A stretch of 64,000 bases of DNA from Limnanthes douglasii subsp. nivea (taxonomy: Eukaryota > Streptophyta > Magnoliopsida > Brassicales > Limnanthaceae), in assembly GCA_036936605.1 (NCBI GenBank), contig JAUPFV010000005.1:158039195-158103194 (forward strand), written 5' to 3'. Shown one piece after another: positions 51,356-63,756 of the stretch (positions are counted from its first letter, which is position 1; every line of letters starts with the position of its first letter). Under the pieces are notes generated by a model, which worked only from the letters and a program-made list of their open reading frames with translations, was not told where the DNA came from and made no database searches. The translations under genes were made by a program, and so were the position numbers.

Positions 51356-52430
51356 TGCAGGATCCCAACAAGAATATGGATATTTTTTTATGCAGAAAGT
51401 GTAAAAAAGAGCAAACAGAGTCAGGAAAAGCTTGATTTTATGGCAGAAGATTTATATGAAAAAAAGATTACATTTCAATCCAATACAGTAAAGAAACCCA
51501 GAATCTCTTCAAGAAACAAACAAAGTTCACCATTGTTGGGAAATTTGCTAAAGATCTGCCAAAAAGAAACTTCTCATACAATTTCTGTAATCTTTACAAT
51601 TTACAGAAGATTATAGATAAAAAATATGGGATTCAAGACATATATTTTTCGAATTTGACTAAAAAACGGACCGATGCAAAATGTGATACAGATCTGTATG
51701 GACTATTGGAACCACTGTGATGCGACTTTTGAAATGGACGGAACATTTCAATGTCAACCATGAAAGCTCGACCACGCCTGTATGGATCAGATTTGATAGA
51801 ATCTTTTTGAATACTTATTCAACAAGAACATTATCAAAACTATTGCTTCAATTATCGGTGAACCTCTGCTAATTAAAGTCCTTAAAGAAAACAGAGTCTA
51901 TCACACCTCATGCTCTTCTTGGATTGAAATAGATGTAACCAAAAAACTGCAGAAAGATGTTTGGATTGGATTTGGCTCAAATGATGGCTGCTGGGTAAAA
52001 ATCAGTTACGTAAACATTCCACAATACTGCAACCATTGTCATCACCTGGGTCACATCACACAACAATATAATAAAATTCAATCAGACTTCCAAACACAAA
52101 TAGAGAAAAATCAAGATAATAATTCCAAGGAAGATAAACTAAAGACCAGAGCAAAAAACCAATGAAATCTATCATTACAAACATGATAGAAAAACATTCT
52201 AATGAAGATCATGTGATGAGTGAATAAAATCAAATAATAGAGAAAGACAATGCTATTGATTACTCTAACAGAGAAGGATTCCAAACTCCGGAACAAGATG
52301 AAATCATAGAATCTATTCATAATCTTGAATATGGATACAATGTAGCTACATCTTTAAATTATGAAAACCTTTCCCCGTATAATTTATCCACAAAATTCAA
52401 CAACATAGGTAGCAAAAAGAACTCCTTCGG
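51356..52430 (+). pseudogene. ORF1 relic of LINE-2
   Basis: Possible start ATG at 51356 (MQDPNKNMDIF). FTIVGKFAKDLPKRNF at about 51525-51570 belongs to the DUF4283-like region. The zinc knuckle at about 52020-52070 reads YCNHCHHLGHITQQY, in which the last Cys has become Tyr. An acidic C-terminal stretch lies at 52200-52390 (TPEQDEIIESIHNL). Several frameshifts. Confidence 0.7.
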
Positions 52431-52431
52431 G

Positions 52432-53690
52432 AACCTTTGATATCCTGTGATAACATTGACAACATTTCCAAATATCTGGGTTTTGATAACTACAAAGCTA
52501 ACATATCTAATAAAATCTGGATTTTTTGCATGAAGATATTACTGTTAATATCATTATAGATCACAACCAATGCATTCACACTGAAATTAGCTACCTTTCT
52601 TACAATAAATGCTTATTAATAACTGTGGTTTATGCTAAATATCAGAGAATTAATAGAATTTATCTATGGAATACTCTGAAACTTATATCTAAAACTAATC
52701 TTGAATAAATGATATGTGGAGATTTCAATGTCATTGATTCTATTGAGGAGCAGATAGGTTGTTCCTCTTTATGTTAGAATAGCACATATGATTTCAATGA
52801 GATGATCAGTGATTGAAAGGTTGAAGATGTTAGGTATGCAGGCTCTAATTACATATGGTCCAGCAAATCTAAATGGAAGTGCTTGGACATGGTTCTTATC
52901 AACAACTAGCCTGAATTTTTTAGTGAGACTAAAGTTATTCTTAAAGCTAGAGACTACTCTGATCATATGCCTTTACTTATTTCTATCTCCAAATACATAC
53001 CCAGTCTTAAGAAAAGTTTTAAATTCTTAGACATGTGGTCTATTAACAAATAATTTTTGCCTTTTGTTGAAAATAATTGGAATCAGAAGATTGATGGTGA
53101 TCCTCTGTTCAAATTCTGGCATAAAATGAAAGGCTTAAAACTGGCTTGATTATGTGGAACAAATCATACTTTGGTAATATTTTTAATAAGGTGCATGAAT
53201 TAGAAGATCAAGTTCAAATGCTTGAACTTAAGCATCAAGAGAATAACAACACTGATACAAGAACTAGCCTCTCTAAAGCTAATGCTCAACTCATTCTGGC
53301 GCAAAAAATGGAGGAAATAAATTGAAGGCAAAAATGTTGCGCTAACTGGAATGTGGAAGAAGATGGAAACACAAAACTTTCCACAGTTTTGTTAAAAAAA
53401 AGAAAAAAACTCCATCAATGGTATCAAAGTTGATAATACCTAGATCACTAACAGAAATGATATTGGTTTATCTGATGTTGAATACTTGAAAGATGATTTA
53501 ACCAACTATCCTTACATCAACAAGAATGATGAGCAACTCAAAATGATGGACTCGATCTTCAATACAATTCCTTTTTTAATCACTAAAGAGGAGAATCAAA
53601 ACCTTTTGTTACCTCCAAGTGAAGAAGAAATTTGAAATATCATCAACAACCTGAATCCTTCATCTGCAGCAGGTATGGATGGTTATAATT
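52432..53690 (+). pseudogene. Endonuclease and linker relic of ORF2, LINE-2
   Basis: The reading begins abruptly at LLREPLISCDN (catalytic Glu-containing EP motif, about 52428-52460). The roughly 40 residues normally preceding it (CWN..RG start) are absent and ORF1-like sequence lies directly upstream, so a deletion fused the two. KANISNKIWIFC follows at about 52497-52530, and the CGDFNVIDS motif at about 52715-52740. The endonuclease-RT linker (KSYFGNIFNKVHELEDQ) is at about 53160-53220. Frames change repeatedly. Confidence 0.75.
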
Positions 53691-54540
53691 AGTGTTTTTT
53701 TATAAAACTTGCTGGTCAATTATTAAAACTGATCTCACATATTCTATGCAATGCTTTATTCTTGGTAACAAAATCCCCAAAGGTATCTTAGCTACTGGGA
53801 TTTTTTTTATCCCTAATTCTGGAAATCCCTCAAAATGGAAGGATTTCAGACCCATTAGTCTATGTTCTCTCTTAAAGAGAATTATGTCTAACAAGACCCC
53901 GAACAACAGAGTTGCTAAAGTTTTGCCTAAAATTATTTCTAGCAATCAAGGGGGTTTTGCTCCTGGTAATTGTATTCAAGAAAATATCCTTACTACTAAA
54001 GAAATTTTATATGATCTTAATAGAAAAATGAACGAAAAAAAAATTCTTATACAACTAAATATGTCCAAATCTTTTGAAAAATTAACTCATTGTTTCATTA
54101 TAAAAGTTATCCTTAAGTTTGGTTTCTCTTACAAGTTTATAAATCTCATTAAAAACATGATCACCTCTGTTAATGTCTCCATTATAATCAATGGAGAAGC
54201 TATTGGCTACTTCAAAACTCTTAAAGGTATGAGGCAAGGGGATCCAATCTCCCAAAGCCTCTTCAGCATTGCAGAGGAAGTGTTATTAAGGGGCCTTAAC
54301 AATCTTTTTTATATCAACAAAACTATGAGATTCAAAAACTGAAGTAGATTTCCTATAAATAGCTTAGCATTTGCTGAGGATTTCCTCTTATTTACTATTA
54401 GTAAAGATCCTACTCTAGATTATCTTAGTGTTTTTCTTCAAAATTATCAAGATATTTCAGGTCAGGTGATAAACAAAGAAAAAACCAAAATTAATACTGC
54501 TACTGGTATGAATTCCTTGAAGATCAATCTCATGACAAAC
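53691..54540 (+). pseudogene. Reverse transcriptase relic of LINE-2
   Basis: The 216-codon open stretch 53692-54342 has RT motifs in order: WKDFRPISLCSLLKRIM, SNQGGFAPGNCIQENIL, GMRQGDPISQSLF. After one stop, the active site at about 54370 reads FAEDFLLF instead of F-A-D-D, so one catalytic Asp is replaced by Glu. ISGQVINKEKTKI follows. Best-preserved piece of LINE-2. Confidence 0.85.
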
Positions 54541-56480
54541 AAGACTAGTTTTTTTTACTAACACTCTTCCTACTGATTACTTAGGAATCACCGTCAACAA
54601 CAATAACAAAGCTAGCAACTATATCAATCTCATAAGCAAAATTAACAACAGGATAAAATACTGGAAGTCTGTTCACCTATCATTTACACGGAGGTTAACT
54701 TTAATTACAATTGTTCTTATGAGCATAACTCTTAACTGGATGCAAAGTAATCTGATCCCCAAAGTGTTCTTAATAAAATTGAAAAAAATCTTTAACAAAT
54801 TCATTTAGGGATCTACCAATACTGATCACAGAATCCACTGGTGAAAATGGAGCTCTGTTTGCAAAACTTTTAAGGAAGGGGGATTGAACATCAGAAAGTT
54901 ATCTGATCTTCAAGACTCCTTATCTTGCAAAATATGGTTCATTTTCAAAAAAAACCAAAACAATTTGGTCCAATTTAATGCAAAACATATATTGCAAAGA
55001 CTTACATCCCTGCAGATTTATTACTCAAAGCCTGGCTCAATTATATGGAAAAGACTTGGCAACATCAAAAATTTTGCACAGCCTCACATAAGCTGGAAGC
55101 TTGGATAAGGTAATATAGACTTCTGGCTTGACAACTGGTCAAACCACCAACCTCTTTAATTCTTGATGATAAAGCTAATAATACATGGTTCTAAGAAGAA
55201 AAGGTTAGTAGATATTGGTCTAACAATTATTGGCATTTAAATGATATAAATGACTTACTATCTCCTAATTACATAGATAGAATTAAGATTCACTATGTTA
55301 ACCTAATACAGATGATAACATGATATGGAACCTATCCATTAATGGTGAATTTAATCTTTAAGAGACTTGGGATCACATTAGGAATCATCATAATAAATCA
55401 AATTAATTCAAAAAAATCTGTAACCCTCTCACTCCCAGAAAACACTCCTTTCTTTATTGGAAGTTAATTCATAACTACATCCTCATTGATACTATTATGA
55501 AAAATAAGAACATATGCATCGCTTCTAAATGCCAATTAATGTAGTAATTGTGAGTCTCCTAATCATTTATTTGTGTCTTGTAAGTTTGATTGGCATATCT
55601 GGACATATTTTGCAGACATTTTGAATCTTAAAATCAACAGCTATATGACAATCACTCATATAACTAGATCGTGATTTTGGTCTACCAACAAAGACATTCA
55701 TATAAGGCATGTTATTCCTTCTATCATTATGGGGATTATTTGAAAATCCAGAAACACTATTAAGAAGAAAGGCATATATGTATATCACCATAATGCTATA
55801 TTTGAGATTACTAATATATTAACTAGCCTTGATAGTAAAAAATCTTTCAAACCTAAGCACTGGAGCAAAGAACAAAATGCAGCTAAAACTCTTGGTTGCT
55901 ACAACCACATGCTGGATAGCAAATCTAAACCTCTTTACCTAAAATGGGACCATCCTGCCTCTGGTAGACTCAAGCTAAACACTTACGCTTCTTGCCTTTC
56001 AAATGGTGAAACTAGTGGAGCTATTGTTATCAGAGACAATAACAATAATCTTCTCTATGGTGCTGGTTTCTTTTACGGCAAGCTTAGTCAACTTATGGCT
56101 GAGGCCAGAACATTGCTCGATGATCTTCTTATTTGCAAAGCTAGAGGCTAGAGTCAAACAGACATTGAATCTGGCTCCATTATTCTGGTTTATTTTCTTG
56201 CCAATGGTAAATTTCATTGGTTTCTTGAATCTGTTCTTAATTGCTCTAGAATATTAATTACTTCCTCAATGATTTTAACTCACATCGTTAGAGACTAGAA
56301 TCGAGCAGCAGATTGGATTGCTCACTGGACTCTGAAGTATAAGATGAAACAAGAAATTAACATTAATCACATTCATGTTAATCTCAAAGCTATACTTATT
56401 TTGGAAAGTCTTGGGCTTGGATATATTACTAGTCCTTAGAAATCTCACATCTCCGCTAACTTGTTTCCTAGCAGGTATTA
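54541..56480 (+). pseudogene. Post-RT region and RNase H relic of LINE-2
   Basis: 55020-55140 reads SIIWKRLGNIKNFAQPHISWKL and then WLDNWS, paralleling LINE-1. A CKFDWHIW zf-RVT-like segment lies near 55580. RNase H at 55909-56340 has LKLNTYASC, where the first catalytic Asp is replaced by Tyr. It continues GAIVIRDNNNNLLYG, AEARTLLDDLLICKA and NRAADWIAHWTLKY. Frameshifts throughout the first half. Confidence 0.75.
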
Positions 56481-57264
56481 TCCTAACTACATAATTGACA
56501 TGTACTAGCTATCTCAGAAGACTAGTTCTTACCTGATAGGATTTATGCTCTGTTTTGATTCATTTGCAAAATCGACTACGAGAAGATAGCTATAATTATC
56601 TACGGCTTGCTCTGCGACCCATCAGTCTTCTTCTTGTCATCTGTCAGACCATCTCCTACTCGACTCCTTCAGAATAATTGTTGATCGAAAGGCTGAACAT
56701 CCCTGAACAATGAGCACTCTGTTCATCAATTTTTCTCCAGTGATTTGGTTGGAAGCTTGAACATCCTTCTTCTTGTTGTTGATTCTTCTCCTACTGTTAG
56801 AACTATCATCCTGAGAAGTTGGAGAGCCATTGTTCATTTCTTACTTTTGCCCAATTTTTTACAATATGAGGGAATGATTTTAGATCTAAATATTTAGCGT
56901 CGTTCAAATTTTAGAAAATATAAAATTTACTTCAGTCCCAACTCTTGCAAACTCTTCCATTTGGGTCATTAATCTTAATAATATAATCTTTTAGCTTAAA
57001 ACCCATTTAACTAATTACTAGTACAGTAATAAGCATGCAAAGAAAATCGAAGAATCTATAAAAATTAATAATTATAAAATGTTGTATATATAAAAGGTCA
57101 TTCTACTTATATATATCTAATTAATATAAAATTGAAGAATATATAAAACTTAATAATTACAAAATATTATATATATATATATATAAATTATTATCAATAA
57201 ATATAAATAAAATAAATAATATTTATATATATAAATTGGCAATTTTTTTAATTATTTATAACAA
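56481..57264. other. Region between LINE-2 and LINE-3, with an unassigned minus-strand ORF
   Basis: A minus-strand open frame at 56637-56837 (MNNGSPTSQDDSSNSRRRINNKKK) is polar and Lys/Arg-rich, like the N-terminus of a LINE ORF1, but has no recognisable domain. The rest is AT-rich, with a TATATATATATATATAT tract at about 57167-57184. Confidence 0.35.
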
Positions 57265-57410
57265 TAATATAATTATTTAAACTCCCTAAGCCTTTGGAAT
57301 TTCAGTTTTACTCTGTTCTTCTCCGCCAAGAACGGATTCTTGCGTTCTTAATTCTTGGTCTTTAATGGTTGATCTTCTCCTTTTCTGGGCGTTCTGATCC
57401 GTTCTCATCA

Positions 57411-58857
57411 ATGGAAGAAGGAAAGGCCTCACCGACTATCAATCAATCTCCATCTGCAAGATCTTCATCTGAAAATTATAATCAAGAATGTCTTCATGTG
57501 CTCCGGGAACAAACCCAGTTACTCGATAAGGAATTTCCTATACTCAATAAGATAAATTCTCCTAAGACCTACTTGCAAATGTTGGTTGGTGATAACGCCA
57601 ACATTAGAATCAATCCTATGTTTGAGAACTCTACGAAAAGAAAGAAGAATGCTGGTCTTTAACCTCTGGCCTTTCGTATGCGGAAACCCTAAAACCAAGA
57701 AACAAAGAGTTTCATCATAATAATGTAACTTTTTATCTTAAGGAGGATCACCCAATTATCACATTTGAAACCAAGGATAAAGAGCTCCCGATCAATATGT
57801 CTAAACATACTCTAATTGCAAAATTTGTTACACGCAAGCCATCGTTAGAAATCATCAAGAGTTTTCTGGGGAAGTTTAGGTTTTCTGGCGGCTTCAGTGT
57901 TTCTGTTTGGGATTACAGGCATGTCTTCATAGAATTCAACAATCTTGAAGACTTCAAGATGTTGTGGTCAAGAAACGTATGGGTTATTGGCTCCAAAACT
58001 ATGAGGCTCCTAAAGTGGACTCCTCAATTCAACCCTAACCTCGAATGTCCTTACACTCCTATCTGGGCATCCCTTCATAATCTCCCTGAATTTATGTTCA
58101 ATGAGTCTACTATAACTTAAATAGCTAAAGTTCTTGGCACTCCTCTTAAGGTTTGGGTTCCCTCAATCAATCGGGCCAAACAAAACTGTTGTAAAATATG
58201 AGTTGAAATTGATATTTCTAAACCTATGCCCCAGAAATTCTGCTCAAGTTTGGTGAACAAGATCATCTATGGGTTAGTATTACCTATGATAATCTTCCTA
58301 ATTATTGTAAAGTTTGTTCTCATATTGGTCACTCTAAGGACAATTGTAAAAAGAAAAATGAATTAGTCTCACATCCAATTTGAATCCCAGATCCAAATCC
58401 AACTAATCTTCCTCCTAAGTTTAAATCTATTATTACCAGCAAAGATGAGTCTACTTATCATAGTTAGTATGGCAAAGACAATCTCTCTATTCCTAATGAA
58501 AGCTTTTCTAAGACTTACTAGGAAAAAACCGTTGCTGAACCATTAAGTCAGGATGATTCTTCGAGATCTAATGATATCTCCTCCTTGCCAACTGAACCTG
58601 AAATTATTGATGCCCTGAGAACCTTAGAAAGAAGATCTTTATTCACATATCACCCTCTTCAAGAAGATAATTTATCTCCAACCAGAGAGAATATGGGCAG
58701 TCTTCAAAATTCTCCTACAAAATACTTCAAAGAAACTGAGTTTAAAAAGATTGAGAACATGTTGAGTAAGAAGAGCAAAGTTTGGAATACTAAAGGACCT
58801 ACTTCATCTAATTTAATGAAGCTCAGAAGAGCCAAACCATTTTTGGCTAATCAATGA
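57411..58857 (+). pseudogene. ORF1 of LINE-3 (DUF4283-like, zinc knuckle)
   Basis: ATG at 57411 (MEEGKASPTINQSPS). The polar N-terminal part is open to 57662. The DUF4283-like RNA-binding region at 57797-58120 includes FSVSVWDYRHVFIEF and LLKWTPQFNPN. The zinc knuckle at about 58289-58350 reads YCKVCSHIGHSKDNCKK (CX2CX4HX4C, all ligands present). The C-terminal part at 58585-58857 ends with a TGA that overlaps the ORF2 start. At least three frameshifts or stops interrupt it. Confidence 0.8.
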
Positions 58858-60160
58858 CTATAAATATTCTTTGTTGGAATGCTAGAGGCCTGGGCAACAA
58901 AAATACTATCATAAGATTCAAATCTCTTATCAAGTCCACTAAATCTTGTTTTGTAGCTATCCATAAACCTTTGATTCATTCTGATAGAATTCAAATGGTT
59001 GCCTAGAAGCTGCATTTTAGTAAGTTTTGTGCAATAAAAATAATAAAATTTGGGTCTTATGGCATAAGGACTACCAAGTTGAGGTGCTTCTTAATGATGA
59101 ACAGATCCTGTATTTGAAAGTTCTTCACAAGGATCTTGAGAAAGAATTCAGGGTTTCCATTATCTACACTAAATGCAGAAGAGATTTAAGACCGTCTCTC
59201 TGGGATGCTTTAAGAGCTGTTGATGATCTATTAAAAGAATGGATCATCTTTGGTGATTTTAATACTACTGTGAACCTTCAAGAACAGTTATGTTTTGCTT
59301 TTACTAACCTGAAAAGCATGGAGGACTTCAACAACGTGATTATGGATTGTAATCTTCTAGATGCTGGCTTCATTGGATCCGCTTATATCTGGTCAATGGG
59401 ACAAAATGGAAGAGGTTAGACCGTATTATGTATAACAATCCTTGGATGAACTATTTTGGCTCTACTCTGGTCAAGCATCTTGCTAGAAATTTCTCTAAAC
59501 ATTCTCCTATGTCTATCACTATATCAACTAAGCTTGAAAAAATTGGTTCCTCCTTCAAATTTTTAAATATGTGGGCTGATCATCCTGGGTTTATGGAGGT
59601 GGTAGATAAAAGATGGGCTGAATCTACTGATGGTAATCCCTTACAGAAATACTGGTTTAAGCAGAAAATGCTAAAGTCTGATTTGAGGGATTGGAATAAG
59701 AAAGTGTTTGGTAATATTTTTGATGATATTAATACTTATGAGGATGAAATAAACTACAGAGAAAGTAACTATCAATCTACCTTATCTACTACTGATAAAA
59801 ATATCCTTGAGGAAGCTAAGAAAACTCACAATGTTCTCTTTGATATAGAGGAATCTTATTGGAGATAAAAGTCTCATTTTACTTGGCTCAAAAATAGTGA
59901 CATGAATACTGGTGCCTATCACAACTTTGTTAAAAAAAGAACTAAGAAGAACAAAATTAGCAGAATTAAGGATGAAGATAAATGGCTTACCTCCCCTGAA
60001 GATATCAGTAACTCTGCTATCAATTATTTCCATTCTTTCTTTACCTCTAATGTGTGTGATGATGAAACAGTTGAGTACAAAAATCTTATTCTCAAGATGG
60101 TGAATGATGATGATAATTACAAGCTCTTGGTTGTTCCTGCAATTGAATAAATTTACAACA
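58854..60160 (+). pseudogene. ORF2 of LINE-3, endonuclease and linker
   Basis: ATG at 58854 overlaps the ORF1 TGA as ATGA. INILCWNARGLGNKN is the conserved endonuclease start. The EP motif has become HKP (catalytic Glu to Lys, about 58966-58974). GDFNTT is intact at about 59250. The linker at 59428-60150 (FKFLNMWADHPGFMEVV, SHFTWLKNSDMNTGAYHNF) leads to RT. A TAG at about 59005 and frameshifts interrupt it, but most of the sequence is readable. Confidence 0.85.
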
Positions 60161-61340
60161 TTGTTAGATCTCTCAGTTCTGTCTCCTCTGCTGGTCCTGA
60201 TGGATTCAATGGGGAATTTTACAAGAAATGTTGGCCCATTATTAAAAATTACCTCTGTGAAGTTATTCAGGGATTTTTCAAAGGATACCATCTGCCTACT
60301 GGTGTCCAAGCTACTGCTATATGCCTTATTCCCAAGACACCTCATCCTAATCATTAGCAGGATTTCAGACCAATTAGCTTAACTACTATGTTAAACATAA
60401 TTACTGGGAAGATTATCAATACAAGACTAGCTGACATTATTCCTCAACTCATATCAGAAGAGCAATGGGCATTTGTGAGAGGAAGGCACGTTCATAATAC
60501 TATCCTAACTGCCCAGGAGCCCAACCTTGATCTCAATTACAAAGGCAAGGGAGGGAATGTGATCATCAAGACTGACATGGCTAAAGCTTTTGACAAGTTT
60601 AGCCACAAGTTCCTTCTAAAAATTCTAGTCTCATTTGGTTTCAATGCTGATGTTGTCTCTTTGTTTAGCAACTGTATCAGAAACATCATTCCTCAGTAAT
60701 AGTCAATGGTGAAATGATGGGATTTTTCAGCAATACTCAAGGCTTAAGGCAAGGAGATCCACTGTCTCCTTCCCTCTTCATTCTAGCAGAGGAGTATTTA
60801 ATGAGAGGAGTCAAGAAGCTCACAGATGACAATCCTAAACTAAGGTTTAAATCAAGATGAAGTCTCAATATAGCTTGTTTAGCCTTTGCTGACGATTTTA
60901 TGATTTTCAGTAATGGTGCTACTACAACTGTAAATCAAATTCATAACTTCTTAAAGCACTATCAGGAGATATCTGGGAATCTTATCAACAACAATAAATC
61001 AAAAATTATTGTGCCTTTTAATACTGATGCTCAGAGAATTAACAACTTGGAGAAAGTATTAAATTTCAAGCATACTAACCTTCCCTTCAAGTATCTAGGG
61101 TCTACCATTGCTGCTTCAATAATATGCTCTAATTTTGATGAAATGATCTTCAAGATAAGAACCAAAATCCTTGAATGGGATAAATCCTGCCTCTCCGTCG
61201 CTGGTAGACTCACTCTGATACAGTATGTCTTGTATGCTTATCCCACATTTCTTCTCGAGTATACTTCTCTTCCCTGTTTAGTTATAGACAAGATTGAAAA
61301 GATCTTTAATAAATTTATTTGGGGTAGGAAATAAGGTAAA
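60161..61340 (+). pseudogene. Reverse transcriptase of LINE-3 ORF2
   Basis: Motifs in order: SSAGPDGFNGEFYKK (60187-60230), DFRPISLTTML (60360-60395), EEQWAFVRGRHVHNTIL, IIKTDMAKAFDKFSH (60560-60605). After a frameshift near 60700 come LRQGDPLSPSLFILAEEYL and the active site AFADDFMIF at about 60888-60909 with both Asp intact. SGNLINNNKSKI and LPFKYLGSTI follow. The thumb end NKFIWGRK lies at about 61310. Only about three lesions separate it from an open RT. Confidence 0.9.
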
Positions 61341-62775
61341 CAAACTATTACCTGGTCCAAATGGGATAGTCTTTGCAAGAATCACGATGAAGGCGACCTT
61401 AATTTAAAGAAGTTAGAAGACATCCGGCTCATCTACTCTCTAAAACTCTGTTTCATCTTTAGAAAACAGGATACATTATGGTCCAATCTTACAACCTCCA
61501 TCTACTGTAATAATCTTTATCCTGTTCTTGCTATTGTTCCCATGAAGAAATCCAAAATTTGGTCCATAATTATTAAGGTCAGAGATTTGTTGAGAAGCAC
61601 ATTTTCTTCAATCCTCGTTGCGGCAACATTGAATTCTGGTTCGATAGATGGTGCTCAGATAAGCCTTTTATTCACTTCAGAGATGCTGATGACAAAAGCT
61701 GGCTTTGGGACACTAATAGAGATAAGGTCAGCAACTTCTGGGTGGATGGTAGATGGGATTTGGAGAGACTTAAGGCTACTGTTACGAACACTGAAATCAC
61801 CAAAATAAAGACTATTTCTCTGAACAATGATCCTGACTCTATTCACTGGTCTCTCTCGACTGATTGATCCTTCAGTAGCAAAGAAACTTGGGATTCCATT
61901 AATACAAAGCACAACAAATCTAATCTCTACTAAAAAACTTGGAATCATGTTACACGTATGAAATGCTCTTTCATGCTTTGAAGAGCTCTGCATAACTGGT
62001 TGCCAACTGATATTGCTTTCCAAAAGAAACACTACCACCTCGTCGCTAAGTGCCAGTTTTGTAGTAATGAGGAAACAATCAGCCATAACTTAATCTAATT
62101 TAGCCAATCCTGGTCTGTTTGGATCTATTTCAACACTCTTTTCAAAATTCAGATTTCTTCAAATATGAATCTTCACCACCTCATCAGAATGTTGTATTGG
62201 TCCACATTTAAGCATTGTGACATTCGCACTATAATTCCTTCAATTGTCACCTGGACCATTTGGACTGCTCGCAACAAGAAGAAGAATCAGAACAAGGTTG
62301 TCAGCTCGTCAACCATCATAACTCATATTCTTTATATTCTATATGGGCTCGATACTGCCAAAATGCTGAAAAACTCTCATTGGGGTTTGGTAGGTTATAC
62401 GGGAAGAATACTCTAATTATTATAGAATGCAGGGATCTCTTCGACGGTCTGAGTATTTGTCGAGCTCTGAATATCGTCAATGTGGATATTGAAGTCAATT
62501 CTGAAATTCTTGTGAAACTATTGTTACATGAGAAATCAACTTGGTATTTGAATCCTCTGATTAGTTTATGTAGGAAGCTTATACACCCTGGTATGAACAT
62601 CATCCATGTCTTTCGTGAATAAAATCACGCCGCCGAGTGGATCTCAAAGCATACTTTAGATGAAAAGATTGATCTAAACTTCAATCATGATGATTGCCCT
62701 AATCATCTGAGAGCAATTGTACTGCTTGAGAGTATGGAGATAGGGTACCTGAGAACCATTTCCTCTCATTAATGG
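61341..62775 (+). pseudogene. Post-RT region and truncated RNase H of LINE-3 ORF2
   Basis: The post-RT region runs to about 62100, including a zinc-finger-like CQFCSNEE at about 62053 and a WTIWTARN motif at about 62253. RNase H is present only from YGKN..IIIECRDLFDGLSI (62397-62460) through NHAAEWISKHTL at about 62625-62660. The first 40-50 residues with the first catalytic Asp are missing, as LKNSHWG joins straight to the GKN region. The frame ends at TAA about 62773. Confidence 0.8.
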
Positions 62776-62940
62776 TTTATTCTCTTCTTAGGGAGGTTGT
62801 TTCTTCTTCAATTCTTCAAGTACCGAGTTCTTTCTCAATTGCAAGACTAATTTTCCCTAATTTTTGTATTTTTTGAGCTCTCCTTAATCCTAATTAAGGG
62901 CCTTAATTTTTGTTAGAACTTCAATTTTGTCCCTCTACTT

Positions 62941-62944
<4 letters not shown>

Positions 62945-62992
<48 letters not shown>
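62945..62992. repeat. (TA)n microsatellite at the end of LINE-3
   Basis: About two dozen TA units follow GTCCCTCTACTTCAAA, the last LINE-3 sequence. It either formed the LINE tail or grew from it. Confidence 0.9.
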
Positions 62993-62994
<2 letters not shown>

Positions 62995-63016
62995 CTAAAA
63001 TAATCATTTATAACAA

Positions 63017-63756
63017 AAAAAAACCATATCATATTAACATCTTACCATCTAGTTAAATCCATTATAAAAATAAACGATTTAATTAAAATATATTTTGATA
63101 GACACAATTAAATTTTGTTTTAGTATTATATAATAAAATAATAGTATATACATATATAAATAGAATAAACAAAAAAAAGATATTTTGAGTTAATTTATTA
63201 ATTTTTCAATAATTTTTTTTTATACAATCTTGTATTATCATAATATGTAACAAAATAAAACCTCTACATTAATTATTAAGTAACATCGAAAATAAAAATA
63301 AAAACTCAATAATTTTATAAATAAAAAAAAAATTCTTTTATTTATTATTTATAAATAATAAAAGTTTAAAATTTGTCAATACTTTATATTATTTATATAG
63401 TCAAGATAAAATTAAAAATTTAACAAGTTACATAACTAAAATCATGGATGATTAATTACCATAAAATGTATAATTGTTAAGGAAAATTCCTTTCAAAAGT
63501 TAACCAAAATTATGAACACGAATCAAGAAAGGAAATAAGAATTGTATGGAATCATTTTACTAGAACAATATGATCGATATTCAAGTGAAGACTTTATCCT
63601 CTTTTCATAGGATTTACATATAATATTCTACAAATCATTAATTACATGTGTGTGCAATCACTAAATTACATGTTTTATCCCGTTATAACCATCTAATAAA
63701 ATTTATAGATATACTCTTATAGAATGACACACCAAAATGTGTGCACGCATCTATTG
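63017..63756. other. AT-rich region between LINE-3 and the terminal array
   Basis: No coding similarity or structured repeat is recognised. Confidence 0.4.

Larger units (their letters stand above)
51130..56480 (+). mobile_element. LINE-2: decayed L1-type LINE
   Basis: Plus-strand order: ORF1 relic with zinc knuckle, endonuclease, RT, post-RT region, RNase H. Start and end are approximate and no target duplication was found. The ORF1/ORF2 junction with the endonuclease N-terminus is missing. It is more decayed than LINE-3. Confidence 0.8.
57265..63001 (+). mobile_element. LINE-3: L1-type LINE with (TA)n end
   Basis: The best preserved LINE here: ORF1 (from 57411) and ORF2 (from 58854) in canonical order, RT active site FADD intact, C-terminal RNase H partly deleted. 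The 3' end is followed by a long TA repeat. A 14/15 match, aattatttataacaa (57250-57264) versus aatcatttataacaa (63002-63016), is a candidate target duplication, which would place the TA tract inside the element as its tail. The ends are inferred. Confidence 0.8.

Noticed and set aside
59782..60354. 190-codon minus-strand open frame
   Set aside because: Antisense to the endonuclease-RT linker and RT of LINE-3, which has clear motifs on the plus strand.
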